Source of the DNA: a virus
IMG/VR virus record: IMGVR_UViG_3300024927_000003
Span: 1-37,890 of that record
Length of the DNA stretch: 37,890 nt
Reading direction: 5' to 3' (one strand)
A program made the translations under genes and the position numbers. Shown here piece by piece: positions 16,441 to 23,291 of the stretch (position 1 is its first letter; each line of letters opens with the position of its first letter). Under the pieces are notes generated by a model, which was not told the origin of the DNA, made no database searches, and worked only from the letters and a program-made list of their open reading frames with translations.

Positions 16441-17012
16441 TGATTACTTTTGGCTTGTGGTTACTAGGTAAGTTTAAATCCCTATCCCAGTTACTAATCA
16501 CGCACTGGCGCATTGTGCTGGTGGTGCTCATGTTGCTAGTTATCTGGCACTACAAAAGTGCATTCGAGCAGGAAAAGCAGGACTTCAAAGAGTACATTGC
16601 CCTGGTAAAGCAAGAAGCCGAGCTACAAGCGCAAAAGAACCAGATCATTGAAGCTAACACGCAAAAAGCCGTGGCGCTGGAAGTCAATAAGCACAAATCA
16701 ACCATTGCCGCTTTAAATGTAGATAGGTCGCAACTTCAAAAGAAAGTGAGTAATTTATATGCTAACAAAACCAATGCTGATTTTAGGCTTGCTTCTTATG
16801 CTGACCGCATGCTGCTCGAAGCAGGTAGTCGCAACGCCACAGGCGAAATTGCCAGCGATACCGAAAGACTTGCCAGCTGCAGGCGAGAGCTTGACGCAGC
16901 CGATACTCGATTATCAATTGTCGAAGAAGCGTGCGCAGTAACTACCGCTGACTTTAACCTGGCGCGAGGTTGGATTGATGGTGTGTGCAGTAATCGTCAG
17001 TGTGGTGATTAG
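16440..17012 (+). CDS. Inner-membrane spanin (Rz-like)
   Basis: 190 residues. One membrane helix near residues 23-41 (WRIVLVVLMLLVIWHY) followed by a long periplasmic coiled coil rich in Gln/Glu/Lys/Ala, as in i-spanins. With the outer-membrane lipoprotein encoded inside it (16759-16941), it joins inner and outer membranes and fuses them in the last step of lysis. It has extra cysteines near the C-terminus (CRREL, EEACAV, DGVCSNRQC). Last gene of the late operon; a terminator lies 11 bases beyond the stop. Confidence 0.85.
   Translation: MITFGLWLLGKFKSLSQLLITHWRIVLVVLMLLVIWHYKSAFEQEKQDFKEYIALVKQEAELQAQKNQIIEANTQKAVALEVNKHKSTIAALNVDRSQLQKKVSNLYANKTNADFRLASYADRMLLEAGSRNATGEIASDTERLASCRRELDAADTRLSIVEEACAVTTADFNLARGWIDGVCSNRQCGD
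16759..16941 (+). CDS. Outer-membrane spanin lipoprotein (Rz1-like), nested in Rz
   Basis: 60 residues, entirely within the i-spanin gene in the +1 frame, the classic Rz/Rz1 nested arrangement. The signal peptide MLTKPMLILGLLLML ends in a lipobox LTAC, so Cys18 would be lipidated; the mature part is short and proline-containing (KLPAIPKDLPAAGESL), like Rz1. A weak purine-rich ribosome site (AAAGTGAG) lies 13-20 bases upstream. The nested frame and lipobox together make this reliable despite the size. Confidence 0.87.
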   Translation: MLTKPMLILGLLLMLTACCSKQVVATPQAKLPAIPKDLPAAGESLTQPILDYQLSKKRAQ

Positions 17013-17023
17013 CTAAAATAAAT

Positions 17024-17043
17024 AAAGGGGCCGAAGCCCCTTT
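17024..17043. terminator. Intrinsic terminator at end of the late operon
   Basis: Stem AAAGGGGC (17024-17031), tetraloop CGAA, stem GCCCCTTT (17036-17043), then TGTTGTT. The A/T flanks make it usable in both directions, between the convergent spanin gene and the minus-strand gene at 17048. Confidence 0.9.
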
Positions 17044-17047
17044 GTTG

Positions 17048-17314
17048 TTAACGCACTTCCAACCAGTTAGAAACTTTTATAGGTAGGTTGTACCATGCGG
17101 ACATTCCATCTACCAATTTAACGACCAGTAACTTGTCATCGTAATCAACGTATTTCATACAATAATCACAAATATTTTCACTTGTTTTTGCTGTTTCTAT
17201 AATCCAAGTTGATTCTAAAGGGCGGCAATAAGTACCAAACTTCCTAATAGCATCATGAAGCTTGGCGTAGTCTTTAGTTTTTATTAAATCGTAAGATATT
17301 AAATATAGTGCCAT
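17048..17314 (-). CDS. Cas2/SinR-fold-like small protein
   Basis: 88 residues beginning MALYLISYDLIKTKDYAKLHDAI, then STWIIETAKTSENICDYC and YDDKLLVVKLVDG. The 'YxISYDL...LxSTWII...DDxLLVVKL' pattern is that of the SinR-like small ferredoxin-fold proteins related in fold to Cas2 and VapD, as I remember them. Some of that fold are RNases or toxins, so a conversion or defence role is possible but not shown. It is convergent with the late operon across a shared terminator and reads alone. An AAAAGGAAAA ribosome site and a perfect TATAAT on the minus strand (17373-17378) lie upstream, so it looks like an independently expressed moron. Confidence 0.72.
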   Translation of the reverse strand: MALYLISYDLIKTKDYAKLHDAIRKFGTYCRPLESTWIIETAKTSENICDYCMKYVDYDDKLLVVKLVDGMSAWYNLPIKVSNWLEVR

Positions 17315-17428
17315 TTGGTATTTTTCCTTTTAATTTACCATCAGGCCATACGGTTGCAATGAATCAAATATGATTATATTATGCATAAACGCATGACACT
17401 GTATATCGTGTTTTAATGTGTAATCAAA

Positions 17429-17521
17429 GCACTACCACGGCTCATAAATAGTGAATCCGCCAAGATACATTCTATTTATGAGCCTTTCTTTATGATTCTG
17501 ACAGGGTAGTGCCCCGCTACC
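17429..17521. promoter_or_regulatory. Nested and mutually exclusive stem-loops
   Basis: GGCTCATAAATAG (17439-17451) pairs perfectly with CTATTTATGAGCC (17472-17484). Outside it GCACTACC (17429-17436) pairs with GGTAGTGC (17505-17512). The same GGTAG can instead pair with CTACC (17517-17521), so two folds compete. Such switching is typical of attenuators or structured RNAs, though a protein-binding DNA site is also possible. No coding frame covers it. Confidence 0.6.
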
Positions 17522-17556
17522 AGAACCAAGTTATCTTCTCATCTCATCCCCTTTAA

Positions 17557-17574
17557 ACCACAATATGTTGTGGT
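17557..17574. repeat. Perfect inverted repeat, 7-bp arms
   Basis: ACCACAA (17557-17563), four-base spacer TATG, TTGTGGT (17568-17574). No T-run follows, so it is more likely a protein site or part of the attP structure than a terminator. Confidence 0.7.
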
Positions 17575-17657
17575 CTAGCCATAAATGTAACCCATTTTTT
17601 ATGTCTTTTCTACTTAACACACCGACTTTTTTAAGATTATTTTAGTTACTTTTGCTT

Positions 17658-17679
17658 TGTGTTTAATTAATTAAACACA
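17658..17679. repeat. Perfect 22-bp palindrome
   Basis: TGTGTTTAATT followed by its exact reverse complement AATTAAACACA, with no spacer. The uninterrupted symmetry and AT-rich core suggest binding by a dimeric regulator or integrase-associated protein. Confidence 0.8.
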
Positions 17680-17810
17680 TTCGTTTAACAGGATGTGCTG
17701 ATGGTTAGTTTGCTGAGATGCAATAACGATCTAGACTGAATAAAATCATATTATTTTAAGACAACGCCCATGAGATTATGAGTATAACGGTGTGGTGGAG
17801 AGATAAAGAT

Positions 17811-17842
17811 AGATCATGTTGTTAATGCCAACAACATGATCT
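17811..17842. repeat. 13-bp inverted repeat near the attachment core
   Basis: AGATCATGTTGTT (17811-17823) and AACAACATGATCT (17830-17842) are exact reverse complements around AATGCC. Directly after it comes GGACGGTGGTTCGATTCC, a partial T-arm-like sequence sharing GGTTCGATTCC with the tRNA end at 17938. The spacer contains one of the AATGCCA repeats. Confidence 0.8.
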
Positions 17843-18041
17843 AGGACGGTGGTTCGATTCCTGATTAAGTAAATTTACCAAATGCCAGCTTTTTGCCAGC
17901 ATTTAGCTAAAGTCTAATAGGCACGATTACTCCTGCGGGTTCGATTCCCGCCTGCTCCACCATTTTTTTAGTAGTAAAAAGTTATAAAAATCAGTAAGTT
18001 AAGTGTTTTATGTCTTGGTGAAAGCTGTCATTTTAATGCCA
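17824..18041. other. Candidate attP with arm-type repeats
   Basis: AATGCCA occurs in direct orientation at 17824-17830, 17881-17887 and 18035-18041, two copies left and one right of a tRNA/tmRNA 3' end (17935-17962). GGTTCGATTCC also occurs twice (17851-17861, 17938-17948). Arm sites flanking a tRNA-derived core next to integrase is the usual attP design for tyrosine recombinases. Boundaries of the crossover core cannot be fixed from this sequence alone. Confidence 0.65.
17935..17962 (+). tRNA. 3' end of a tRNA or tmRNA gene only (attP core, not a full gene)
   Basis: GCGGG-TTCGATT-CCCGC forms a perfect T-arm (17935-17951), followed by acceptor 3' strand CTGCTCC, discriminator A and CCA, then a T-run. 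No anticodon or D-arm precedes it, so it is the fragment an integrating phage carries to restore the host gene. The arm sequence is reminiscent of tmRNA (ssrA) as well as ordinary tRNAs; which host gene is targeted is not determined. Confidence 0.75.
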
Positions 18042-18088
18042 GTATTTAGGGTGGTTTGGGGTTGATTTGCCACTTAAATGACAGCTTT
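18021..18088. repeat. Inverted repeat spanning the integrase stop codon
   Basis: AAAGCTGTCATTT (18021-18033) and AAATGACAGCTTT (18076-18088) are exact reverse complements; the right arm overlaps the integrase stop. TGACAGCTTTTT is also directly repeated just beyond (from 18080 and 18092). Could be integrase arm sites or a transcript-stabilising stem. Confidence 0.65.
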
Positions 18089-19246
18089 TTTGACAGCTTT
18101 TTCGGTGAACATTTCAACGGCTTTATTACCAGCTTCAGGAATAGAATCACTGATATATTTTGCGTAAATTTTCCGTAACATTCCCCAGTCTGAATGGCCC
18201 ATTTGTTGAGCAAGCCAAGCGATAGATTCACCAGCTGTTAACATCATGCTGGCGTATGTATGTCTGGTTTGATATGGTCGTCTGTATCTCACTTTTGCAA
18301 GCTTCAATGCGCTAACCCAAATATTTTTTCTAATTGCTTGGTCACCAGTCCAGCGTTCTGCTGAGCGTGGACTCTGAAATATTTCAGCGTTTTTAAGGTA
18401 GGTGTATTGCTTTTGATCTAAAAGAGCTTGCATTGCTGGCGCTAAGATTTTCACTTCACGATTGCCGGCATTTGTCTTTGGTATCTCAGCTATGTTTTTT
18501 GATGCCTGCGTCATGGCTTTAGTAATAAATATGCTGCCACGCTTCCAGTCAATGTCAGTCCAATCCAGTGCAACTAGCTCGCTGGTCCGCAGCCCAGTCC
18601 AGAAAAAGAACTGCACCATGTTTCTGGCTTGCCCATCTAGGACGCTTATTATTGCCTCTTGCTCTTCCTGGCTAAATGGCTGCACGTCACTTTCTTTTTT
18701 TGGAGCTTCTTTATTTTCGTAGCTCCAGCCATAAAGTGGGTTGGTTTCAATTAACTCATCCTCAACGGCATCCTGTAGCGCTTTTCTAAATACGCTCAGA
18801 ATGTTGGATATGCGCTTATTACTGCAGCCCATATCTTTAACCCAGTTTTTTACATCGATGCGTTTAATCTCAGGCAATAGCTTGCCTTTGAATTGCGGAA
18901 TAATGAGATGGTTGATGGTTTTTCTGTAGTCGTTGTAAGTGGATGACTTGAGCTGTTTTTCTTGACCTTCAAGCCAGTCATCCAGATAGGTTTCAATGTT
19001 AATTGCTTCGCCTGGTGTATCTATGAATAAGAAGCGGCGTTTTGAATCTGGAAAAGTTACGCTGTAGTTAAATGTGCCTTTTTCGATTGAGTCGAGTATG
19101 GCACCAAGGTGATTGCTTACGCGGCGATCATTAGAGGGGGAGGGCTTGAGCTTGATTCTTTCGCGGCACCTGACGCCTTGATAGGTAAAGGCGATCTCGT
19201 AGCTCGTTTCTGACGCCTTGCGGATACCATTCCCATCTCTGCCCAT
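18074..19246 (-). CDS. Tyrosine-recombinase integrase
   Basis: 390 residues; catalyses attP x attB integration and, with the excisionase, excision. Residues 1-75 resemble the DUF3596 arm-binding domain (GIRKASETSYEIAFTYQGVRCRERIKLKP is the hallmark stretch, given as positions 7-35). A SAM-like core-binding domain follows (about 83-170) and the catalytic domain spans 190-380: Arg220 in GLRTSEL, Arg328 in YQTRHTYAS, His351 in MGHSDW and the nucleophile Tyr361 in RKIYAKY. The usual first histidine of the HxxR box is Tyr325 here, a variant I remember from related phage integrases. Its start lies inside the excisionase gene. Confidence 0.93.
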   Translation of the reverse strand: MGRDGNGIRKASETSYEIAFTYQGVRCRERIKLKPSPSNDRRVSNHLGAILDSIEKGTFNYSVTFPDSKRRFLFIDTPGEAINIETYLDDWLEGQEKQLKSSTYNDYRKTINHLIIPQFKGKLLPEIKRIDVKNWVKDMGCSNKRISNILSVFRKALQDAVEDELIETNPLYGWSYENKEAPKKESDVQPFSQEEQEAIISVLDGQARNMVQFFFWTGLRTSELVALDWTDIDWKRGSIFITKAMTQASKNIAEIPKTNAGNREVKILAPAMQALLDQKQYTYLKNAEIFQSPRSAERWTGDQAIRKNIWVSALKLAKVRYRRPYQTRHTYASMMLTAGESIAWLAQQMGHSDWGMLRKIYAKYISDSIPEAGNKAVEMFTEKAVKKAVI

Positions 19247-19404
19247 TCGTTATATCCTTCAACACTCATTAATATTCTGCTGTCTTGTGCTCTCACCCAA
19301 ACTTTATTTTCAAGCCAGACACCGTCACGGATTTTAGTACGAACTGCATCCTCTGTGTAGCCAGTTTCATTGCAAAACTTAGAGATGGTGACGTACTTAA
19401 ACAT
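19117..19404 (-). CDS. Excisionase
   Basis: 95 residues. The opening MFKYVTISKFCNETGYTEDAVR and IRDGVWLENKVWVRAQDSRILMS, split here at about residue 30, match the small winged-helix excisionase family of phages, including the VEGYNEW block at about 48-54. It directs integrase to excision by bending attR. It overlaps the integrase start by 130 bases in another frame, as xis and int overlap in lambda, coupling their expression. The C-terminal Ser/Pro-rich end (ESSSSPPP) lies within the overlap. Confidence 0.87.
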   Translation of the reverse strand: MFKYVTISKFCNETGYTEDAVRTKIRDGVWLENKVWVRAQDSRILMSVEGYNEWAEMGMVSARRQKRATRSPLPIKASGAAKESSSSPPPLMIAA

Positions 19405-19818
19405 TTATGCTTTAACCTCGATTGATTCCAGTAGAGCTTTACGATACTGGGCCATGGCTTCACTTATGGCGTTGTCAGCATCTTCGTGGCTTACAAATGT
19501 TCCGCTTTTATCTGTTAGTTGAATGGCAATGCACGGTGTATTCATTTCTGTTAAATCTTTGTTGCGTAAATATCTATACATCTCAGCATCCTTCACATCA
19601 TCCACGCTTACTGTGTTAGCTGCTGTGGTCAGTGATGCTAGCTGTGCGTTATTCCACTGCATCGTTGCATCTTTCAAGTTCTCGCCTTTAACTGTCTGGT
19701 TGCAGTTGTGGCACCATACTGTTTTGTTTGCTCCGCCAACATCATGAGAGCCGCACTTAGCGCAGCCGATTAAACTGTAATCAGGCGCAACCATCCGTAA
19801 CGTTTTAATGCTACTCAT
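19405..19818 (-). CDS. Zinc-ribbon protein, Lar-like (restriction alleviation) N-terminus
   Basis: 137 residues. Residues 15-60 contain CAKCGSHDV...VWCHNCNQTV...ATMQWNNA, that is two Cys pairs followed by a W-N at the end, the layout of the Lar family that moderates host type I restriction. The second half (DAEMYRYLRNKDLTEMN...) is a different acidic domain seen in other phage early proteins. It ends exactly where the excisionase begins. Family call from the cysteine spacing and WN motif only. Confidence 0.65.
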   Translation of the reverse strand: MSSIKTLRMVAPDYSLIGCAKCGSHDVGGANKTVWCHNCNQTVKGENLKDATMQWNNAQLASLTTAANTVSVDDVKDAEMYRYLRNKDLTEMNTPCIAIQLTDKSGTFVSHEDADNAISEAMAQYRKALLESIEVKA

Positions 19819-19993
19819 GACTGCCTCGCTTATTTAAATGCTTAATGACCTTGTTCACTGCTATATCTGCACATAATGCTGTAGCGGCAATGATGAGTAA
19901 GGCTATTGAAAATAAAAGTCCAACTAACGATTTATCAAAATGTGACAAAAACACTGAGGCGATAATTGCTGAGTATGAAATGATTGTTAGCAT
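19811..19993 (-). CDS. Small two-helix membrane protein
   Basis: 60 residues with two hydrophobic helices (about 3-18 and 22-46) and a basic end (KHLNKRGSHE). Overlaps both neighbours by a few bases, so it is translated within the PL operon. Small membrane proteins of this kind in early operons often act on superinfection or host division, but there is no sequence evidence for either. Confidence 0.6.
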   Translation of the reverse strand: MLTIISYSAIIASVFLSHFDKSLVGLLFSIALLIIAATALCADIAVNKVIKHLNKRGSHE

Positions 19994-20298
19994 TCTGTTT
20001 CCTTACTAATTGAACTGTTATCAATGTATCTACCTGGACAACCACCGGCGCTATAATCAAAACCAGTGCATCCTTTGTCACTATGCTGGCATGGGTTGCC
20101 ACACTCACCGCTACACGGAATAACTGAGCGACCTTTTTTAAGTTCACCGATTAAATAGCTGTGCGCTTCCTCCGGTGACAATGTGCGGCCATCATCAATC
20201 AGCATATTCATGTAACCTTTAGGAAACTTGGTTTGTTTCATAAAGTTTTCAATATCCATGCACATGCTTACTCGTTTAGTTCTGCTTTCTAAGTTCAT
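19987..20298 (-). CDS. Hypothetical cysteine-rich early protein
   Basis: 103 residues. The C-terminal part has many cysteines in PCSGECGNPCQHSDKGC and GGCPGRY, likely a zinc- or disulfide-stabilised knuckle; the N-terminal part is helical (DIENFMKQTKFPKGYMNMLIDD). Starts at an ATGA overlap with the 43-residue gene upstream and overlaps the membrane gene downstream. Not recognised. Confidence 0.65.
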   Translation of the reverse strand: MNLESRTKRVSMCMDIENFMKQTKFPKGYMNMLIDDGRTLSPEEAHSYLIGELKKGRSVIPCSGECGNPCQHSDKGCTGFDYSAGGCPGRYIDNSSISKETEC

Positions 20299-20426
20299 TC
20301 TGTTTGCCTTAACACTTTCTTAGCCTTAGCTATTTTCTCTGGCACTTGCCCATGAAACTTCATCCCCTTTAGTGCTCCTAGCAATTCAGCAAGCGCGGTG
20401 CGTAGTTGTGATTCTTGTTCGCTCAT
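20295..20426 (-). CDS. Very small helical protein (43 aa)
   Basis: 43 residues, MSEQESQLRTALAELLGALK and then a basic helix ending VLRQTE. The start overlaps the methyltransferase stop (TAATG) and its stop overlaps the next start (ATGA), so it fits exactly into the operon, the main argument that it is real. One amphipathic helical hairpin; function unknown. Confidence 0.68.
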   Translation of the reverse strand: MSEQESQLRTALAELLGALKGMKFHGQVPEKIAKAKKVLRQTE

Positions 20427-22171
20427 TACGCGACCAATCTCATCTCATCACCTTCATGGCAAACTGCAACTAACGCAGCGCCCGGATAAGGTGAAACGCT
20501 ATTGCCAACCATACGCACTTGCTCTGCTACTGTAAAAGCGCGTCCATCATGGCCATGTGTGAATTTGTAGTCTTTGTCAAAGCCTTGAGCTGAATAAAGC
20601 TCTTTTGGCTTGAGCATGCGCAACTTAATATCAACAATCAGGTATGGCATGCCTTTGTAAATTACGGTCACCAAAGCCAAGCGGTCTTTTGTGGTAATAG
20701 TTGGCACAGGTTCATTAACGCTGCTCATGTTGTCAGTGCCGTAGTAGCTCATTAAGAAAGCTGATACACGTAAAGCTTTCTCGGTAATAGCTTCTTCATT
20801 TATCTCAAGTAGGCTGGCAGAAACAAGGCCTTGAACAGTTCTTTGTGAAATGATGGTACTTACAGGCTCACGTACATCATGGCCAAGGTTTGGTTGACCG
20901 TTGCCAGTGTTGTTGTATTGAGCAAGAAACGTTGTGACTAATGCATGACGATTCTCTGTAGTGATCGTAGGCAATGAACCTTTTAAGCCTGAGCTTCTAT
21001 CATTACCAGATTCTGTTTTGTCACCGTAGTATTGCTGCAGGTGTGCCATTGCCAAAGCTTGACCACCACCGTTTGCAGTAATTGTGCCTAATGGCTCTTG
21101 GCTTGATTTAGCACCATCGCCCCATCGTTTAGTTTTGCCGCTACCTTCGCCGTGGCCTGCTTGCACCATGATTGGTGTTGCTAAGGCAAATTCACCACCT
21201 TTGGCTGTTGTGATGGTGTTCAATGGTTGATTAATATCATGAATACCATTTGAGCTGCTTTGTGTTACTTGAACGATGAACGGATCAGCATTATTGATAA
21301 CGTACTTCATCATGCCTTTAGCGATACGGCGCATTGTGGCCTCTGCTAATGGCTTCTTACGGTCAAATATAGATTGAGATTCAATGCTGAAATCAATGTG
21401 TTCATGCGCGGCGCTCCAACGCTTCTGACCGCGCTTAGGATTTTTAAAGTGCGTAGGTGCAGGGAATCTTACTTGCTGCCCATCATTACGCGCATGCATA
21501 AATAGTCTGTCTCGTGTAGTGCCAGCACCGTAATCAGCTGCAACAAGGTTTTGGCATTTAACGTCATAGCCCATGTTGTTAAGCATTTTGATAAAACGTT
21601 GCCAAGTTTGGCCTGCACGCTTAGGGTCTGGAATTAGATATTGCTTTTCGCGCGGCACAACTTCACCAGGTGCAGCAATACGGTTAGTAACCTTGCCGTT
21701 GGCATCAGTTAACTTGTCTAAAGTAATCACGCGACCAGTTGCACTATCACGCTTTGCAATCAATGGACCCCATTTTTGAACCTGTTTAACATTCTCAAGC
21801 GTAATTACGCGAGGCTTTACTTGACCAGCCCAGCGAACAACAACCCATGACAATGCACGGCGTTTTTCATTACGAGGTTGACCACCAGCTGCTTGACTGT
21901 GATGTGTGCAATCTGGACTTGCGTGAAGGTGTCCAACAGGACGACCATGCACTACTGAATCTGGGCATACTTCAAATACATCTGCTACAAAGTGGCGTGT
22001 TTGAGGGTGATTGGCGCGATGCATACTCAATGCATCGTCATTGTGGTTAATCGCAATATCAGGATGGCGACCTAGTGCCATGTAGATTGCCTTTGACATA
22101 CCGCCACCACCTGCAAACAGGTCAACGATCAATTCGTTATGAATATCAAGCAGCATTTGTGGTCTGATCAT
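20426..22171 (-). CDS. C5 cytosine DNA methyltransferase with tandem internal repeats
   Basis: 581 residues. Motif I is VDLFAGGGGMSKA (residues 16-28). The catalytic loop reads ASPDCTHHSQAAGG, PDC in place of the usual PCQ, and motif VI is LENVKQ. A target-recognition region at about 305-530 contains five degenerate repeats of the form P-x-x-TIT-x-x-ALVT (QPLNTITTAKG, EPLGTITANGG, GSLPTITTENRHALVT, EPVSTIISQR, EPVPTITTKDRLALVT). Motifs IX-X are near the end (AQGFDKDY, QVRMVGNSVSPYPG). It would methylate phage and host DNA, probably to evade restriction; there is no partner nuclease in the operon. Longest gene of the PL operon. Confidence 0.88.
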   Translation of the reverse strand: MIRPQMLLDIHNELIVDLFAGGGGMSKAIYMALGRHPDIAINHNDDALSMHRANHPQTRHFVADVFEVCPDSVVHGRPVGHLHASPDCTHHSQAAGGQPRNEKRRALSWVVVRWAGQVKPRVITLENVKQVQKWGPLIAKRDSATGRVITLDKLTDANGKVTNRIAAPGEVVPREKQYLIPDPKRAGQTWQRFIKMLNNMGYDVKCQNLVAADYGAGTTRDRLFMHARNDGQQVRFPAPTHFKNPKRGQKRWSAAHEHIDFSIESQSIFDRKKPLAEATMRRIAKGMMKYVINNADPFIVQVTQSSSNGIHDINQPLNTITTAKGGEFALATPIMVQAGHGEGSGKTKRWGDGAKSSQEPLGTITANGGGQALAMAHLQQYYGDKTESGNDRSSGLKGSLPTITTENRHALVTTFLAQYNNTGNGQPNLGHDVREPVSTIISQRTVQGLVSASLLEINEEAITEKALRVSAFLMSYYGTDNMSSVNEPVPTITTKDRLALVTVIYKGMPYLIVDIKLRMLKPKELYSAQGFDKDYKFTHGHDGRAFTVAEQVRMVGNSVSPYPGAALVAVCHEGDEMRLVA

Positions 22172-22186
22172 ATAAGGTCCATGCGA

Positions 22187-22672
22187 TTAGTTTTGTTGAG
22201 CGATTTGGTCATGCTTTGTTTCGATCAATATTTTTGTCTGAGCAGTTTTTGCAATACTGACAATTTTCTGACGTTTGCTTGATCTGAACGCTTTGCGGCA
22301 ATCAATCATGCATGCTTGTGCTGCCGTAATGTTTTTTCGCGTGATTGGTGTATTGCTATGCAAGCGTTTTTTGATGATAGTGAGAGGCAGTAAGTTGATG
22401 CTTAAGCCTAGTTGCTCATTAATCATTTCCCATGTGAGAATCCATCCTTCTAGTGCCGGAATGATCTCAGTCCAAACGCCTTCGTTGTCTCTAAATACCG
22501 GAATGCCTTGCATTGCATCAATAGTGCCATTGCTAATTTGGTCAAGTATCGACTGAGGCATATCGAACACTGTAAATTCATCAAGCAGGGCAGGCAGTGG
22601 CACTATGCGATCACAATGGGTGATGTTTCTGCGCTCGTTACGCTCTGCTTGACGGCGTTGAGCGCGATTCAT
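22187..22672 (-). CDS. Hypothetical early protein (161 aa)
   Basis: 161 residues, starts with an arginine-rich helix (MNRAQRRQAERNERRN), then a mixed alpha/beta body with VPLPALLDEFTVFDMPQSIL and GWILTWEMINEQLGL, and a basic helical end. It overlaps the upstream gene by 4 bases. The N-terminal motif is common in small phage early proteins, but I do not recognise the function. Confidence 0.68.
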   Translation of the reverse strand: MNRAQRRQAERNERRNITHCDRIVPLPALLDEFTVFDMPQSILDQISNGTIDAMQGIPVFRDNEGVWTEIIPALEGWILTWEMINEQLGLSINLLPLTIIKKRLHSNTPITRKNITAAQACMIDCRKAFRSSKRQKIVSIAKTAQTKILIETKHDQIAQQN

Positions 22673-23046
22673 GGTCTATTTTCCTGACCGCAATTAGGAC
22701 ATTCGCCGTAATTTTGTCGGATTGTTAAAAACCTTCCGCACCCAACACATTTGTATGTGTCTTTCTTTTCTTTAGGTGGTTTAAGTAGTTTTATTCCTGT
22801 GCCACTCAATGCTTCTTCTCGATTGATATACTGCATATCAACAGCAGGGCGTGTCTTTGCATCAATGTAGTCTTTAGGCCATGGAATATCTGTATAGCGT
22901 GATTCGTGCTGTTTAACGGCTTCGTCTTTATTGTAGATATGGGCTTTTGATAAATCCGTTGTATAGCCATTCCCGTTCTTAGCCCACCACAAAACATCAT
23001 TTCCAACGTATCCACGGCTGTCTTGAAGATAAAATTGGTTACTCAT
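22669..23046 (-). CDS. Hypothetical protein with C-terminal zinc ribbon
   Basis: 125 residues. The N-terminal half (FYLQDSRGYVGNDVLWWAKNG...TTDLSKAHIY) is a small beta domain recurring in phage early regions. The C-terminal half has CVGCGRFLTI...CPNCGQ, a two-pair zinc ribbon. It overlaps neighbours by 4 bases on both sides. Nucleic-acid or protein binding is plausible; nothing more specific can be said. Confidence 0.7.
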   Translation of the reverse strand: MSNQFYLQDSRGYVGNDVLWWAKNGNGYTTDLSKAHIYNKDEAVKQHESRYTDIPWPKDYIDAKTRPAVDMQYINREEALSGTGIKLLKPPKEKKDTYKCVGCGRFLTIRQNYGECPNCGQENRP

Positions 23047-23291
23047 TCACGCACCCACTTTCTGTGCGCCCACATGCTTGTAACGATGGCAAATGGGCCA
23101 GAGGTCAAGTAGGCGGTAATTTCATAAAAACCAGCTTCAGGCACTGTTTTAAATAAAACTAGGTTAGCGCCAGATATAGCAAAACTAGTAACAAAAGCAG
23201 CTCTATAATGGCCGTTATTCACGTTTAAGCTCTGAAAACCAAGTGCAAAGACCAATACAAAAGTGCTGCCGAATATGATTAATGCGGTCAT
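23043..23291 (-). CDS. Small membrane protein of the PL operon
   Basis: 82 residues with about three hydrophobic segments (3-20, 31-48, 60-75), containing GFQSLNVNNGHYRAAFVTSF and a GPFAIVTSMWAH end. I recall related small membrane proteins in other phage early operons, without known function. Overlaps both neighbours by 4 bases. Confidence 0.66.
   Translation of the reverse strand: MTALIIFGSTFVLVFALGFQSLNVNNGHYRAAFVTSFAISGANLVLFKTVPEAGFYEITAYLTSGPFAIVTSMWAHRKWVRE

Larger units (their letters stand above)
17315..18073. other. Gene-free attP-side region rich in palindromes
   Basis: 759 bases with no convincing coding frame on either strand. It holds a promoter-like segment for the minus-strand gene at 17314, five inverted repeats (17429-17521, 17557-17574, 17658-17679, 17811-17842, 18021-18088), three AATGCCA direct repeats and a tRNA/tmRNA 3' end. 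Integrase lies immediately to the right, reading toward it. The likely overall role is phage attachment site plus flanking control elements. Confidence 0.75.

Noticed and set aside
17790-17870. Possible complete tRNA using the 13-bp stem as anticodon arm
   Set aside because: Loop size is wrong, there is no acceptor pairing and the T-stem is poor; treated as a partial T-arm repeat beside attP.
19935-20147. Minus-strand frame of 70 residues overlapping the cysteine-rich early gene
   Set aside because: Composition without soluble-protein character; the 19987-20298 frame fits operon overlaps on both sides.
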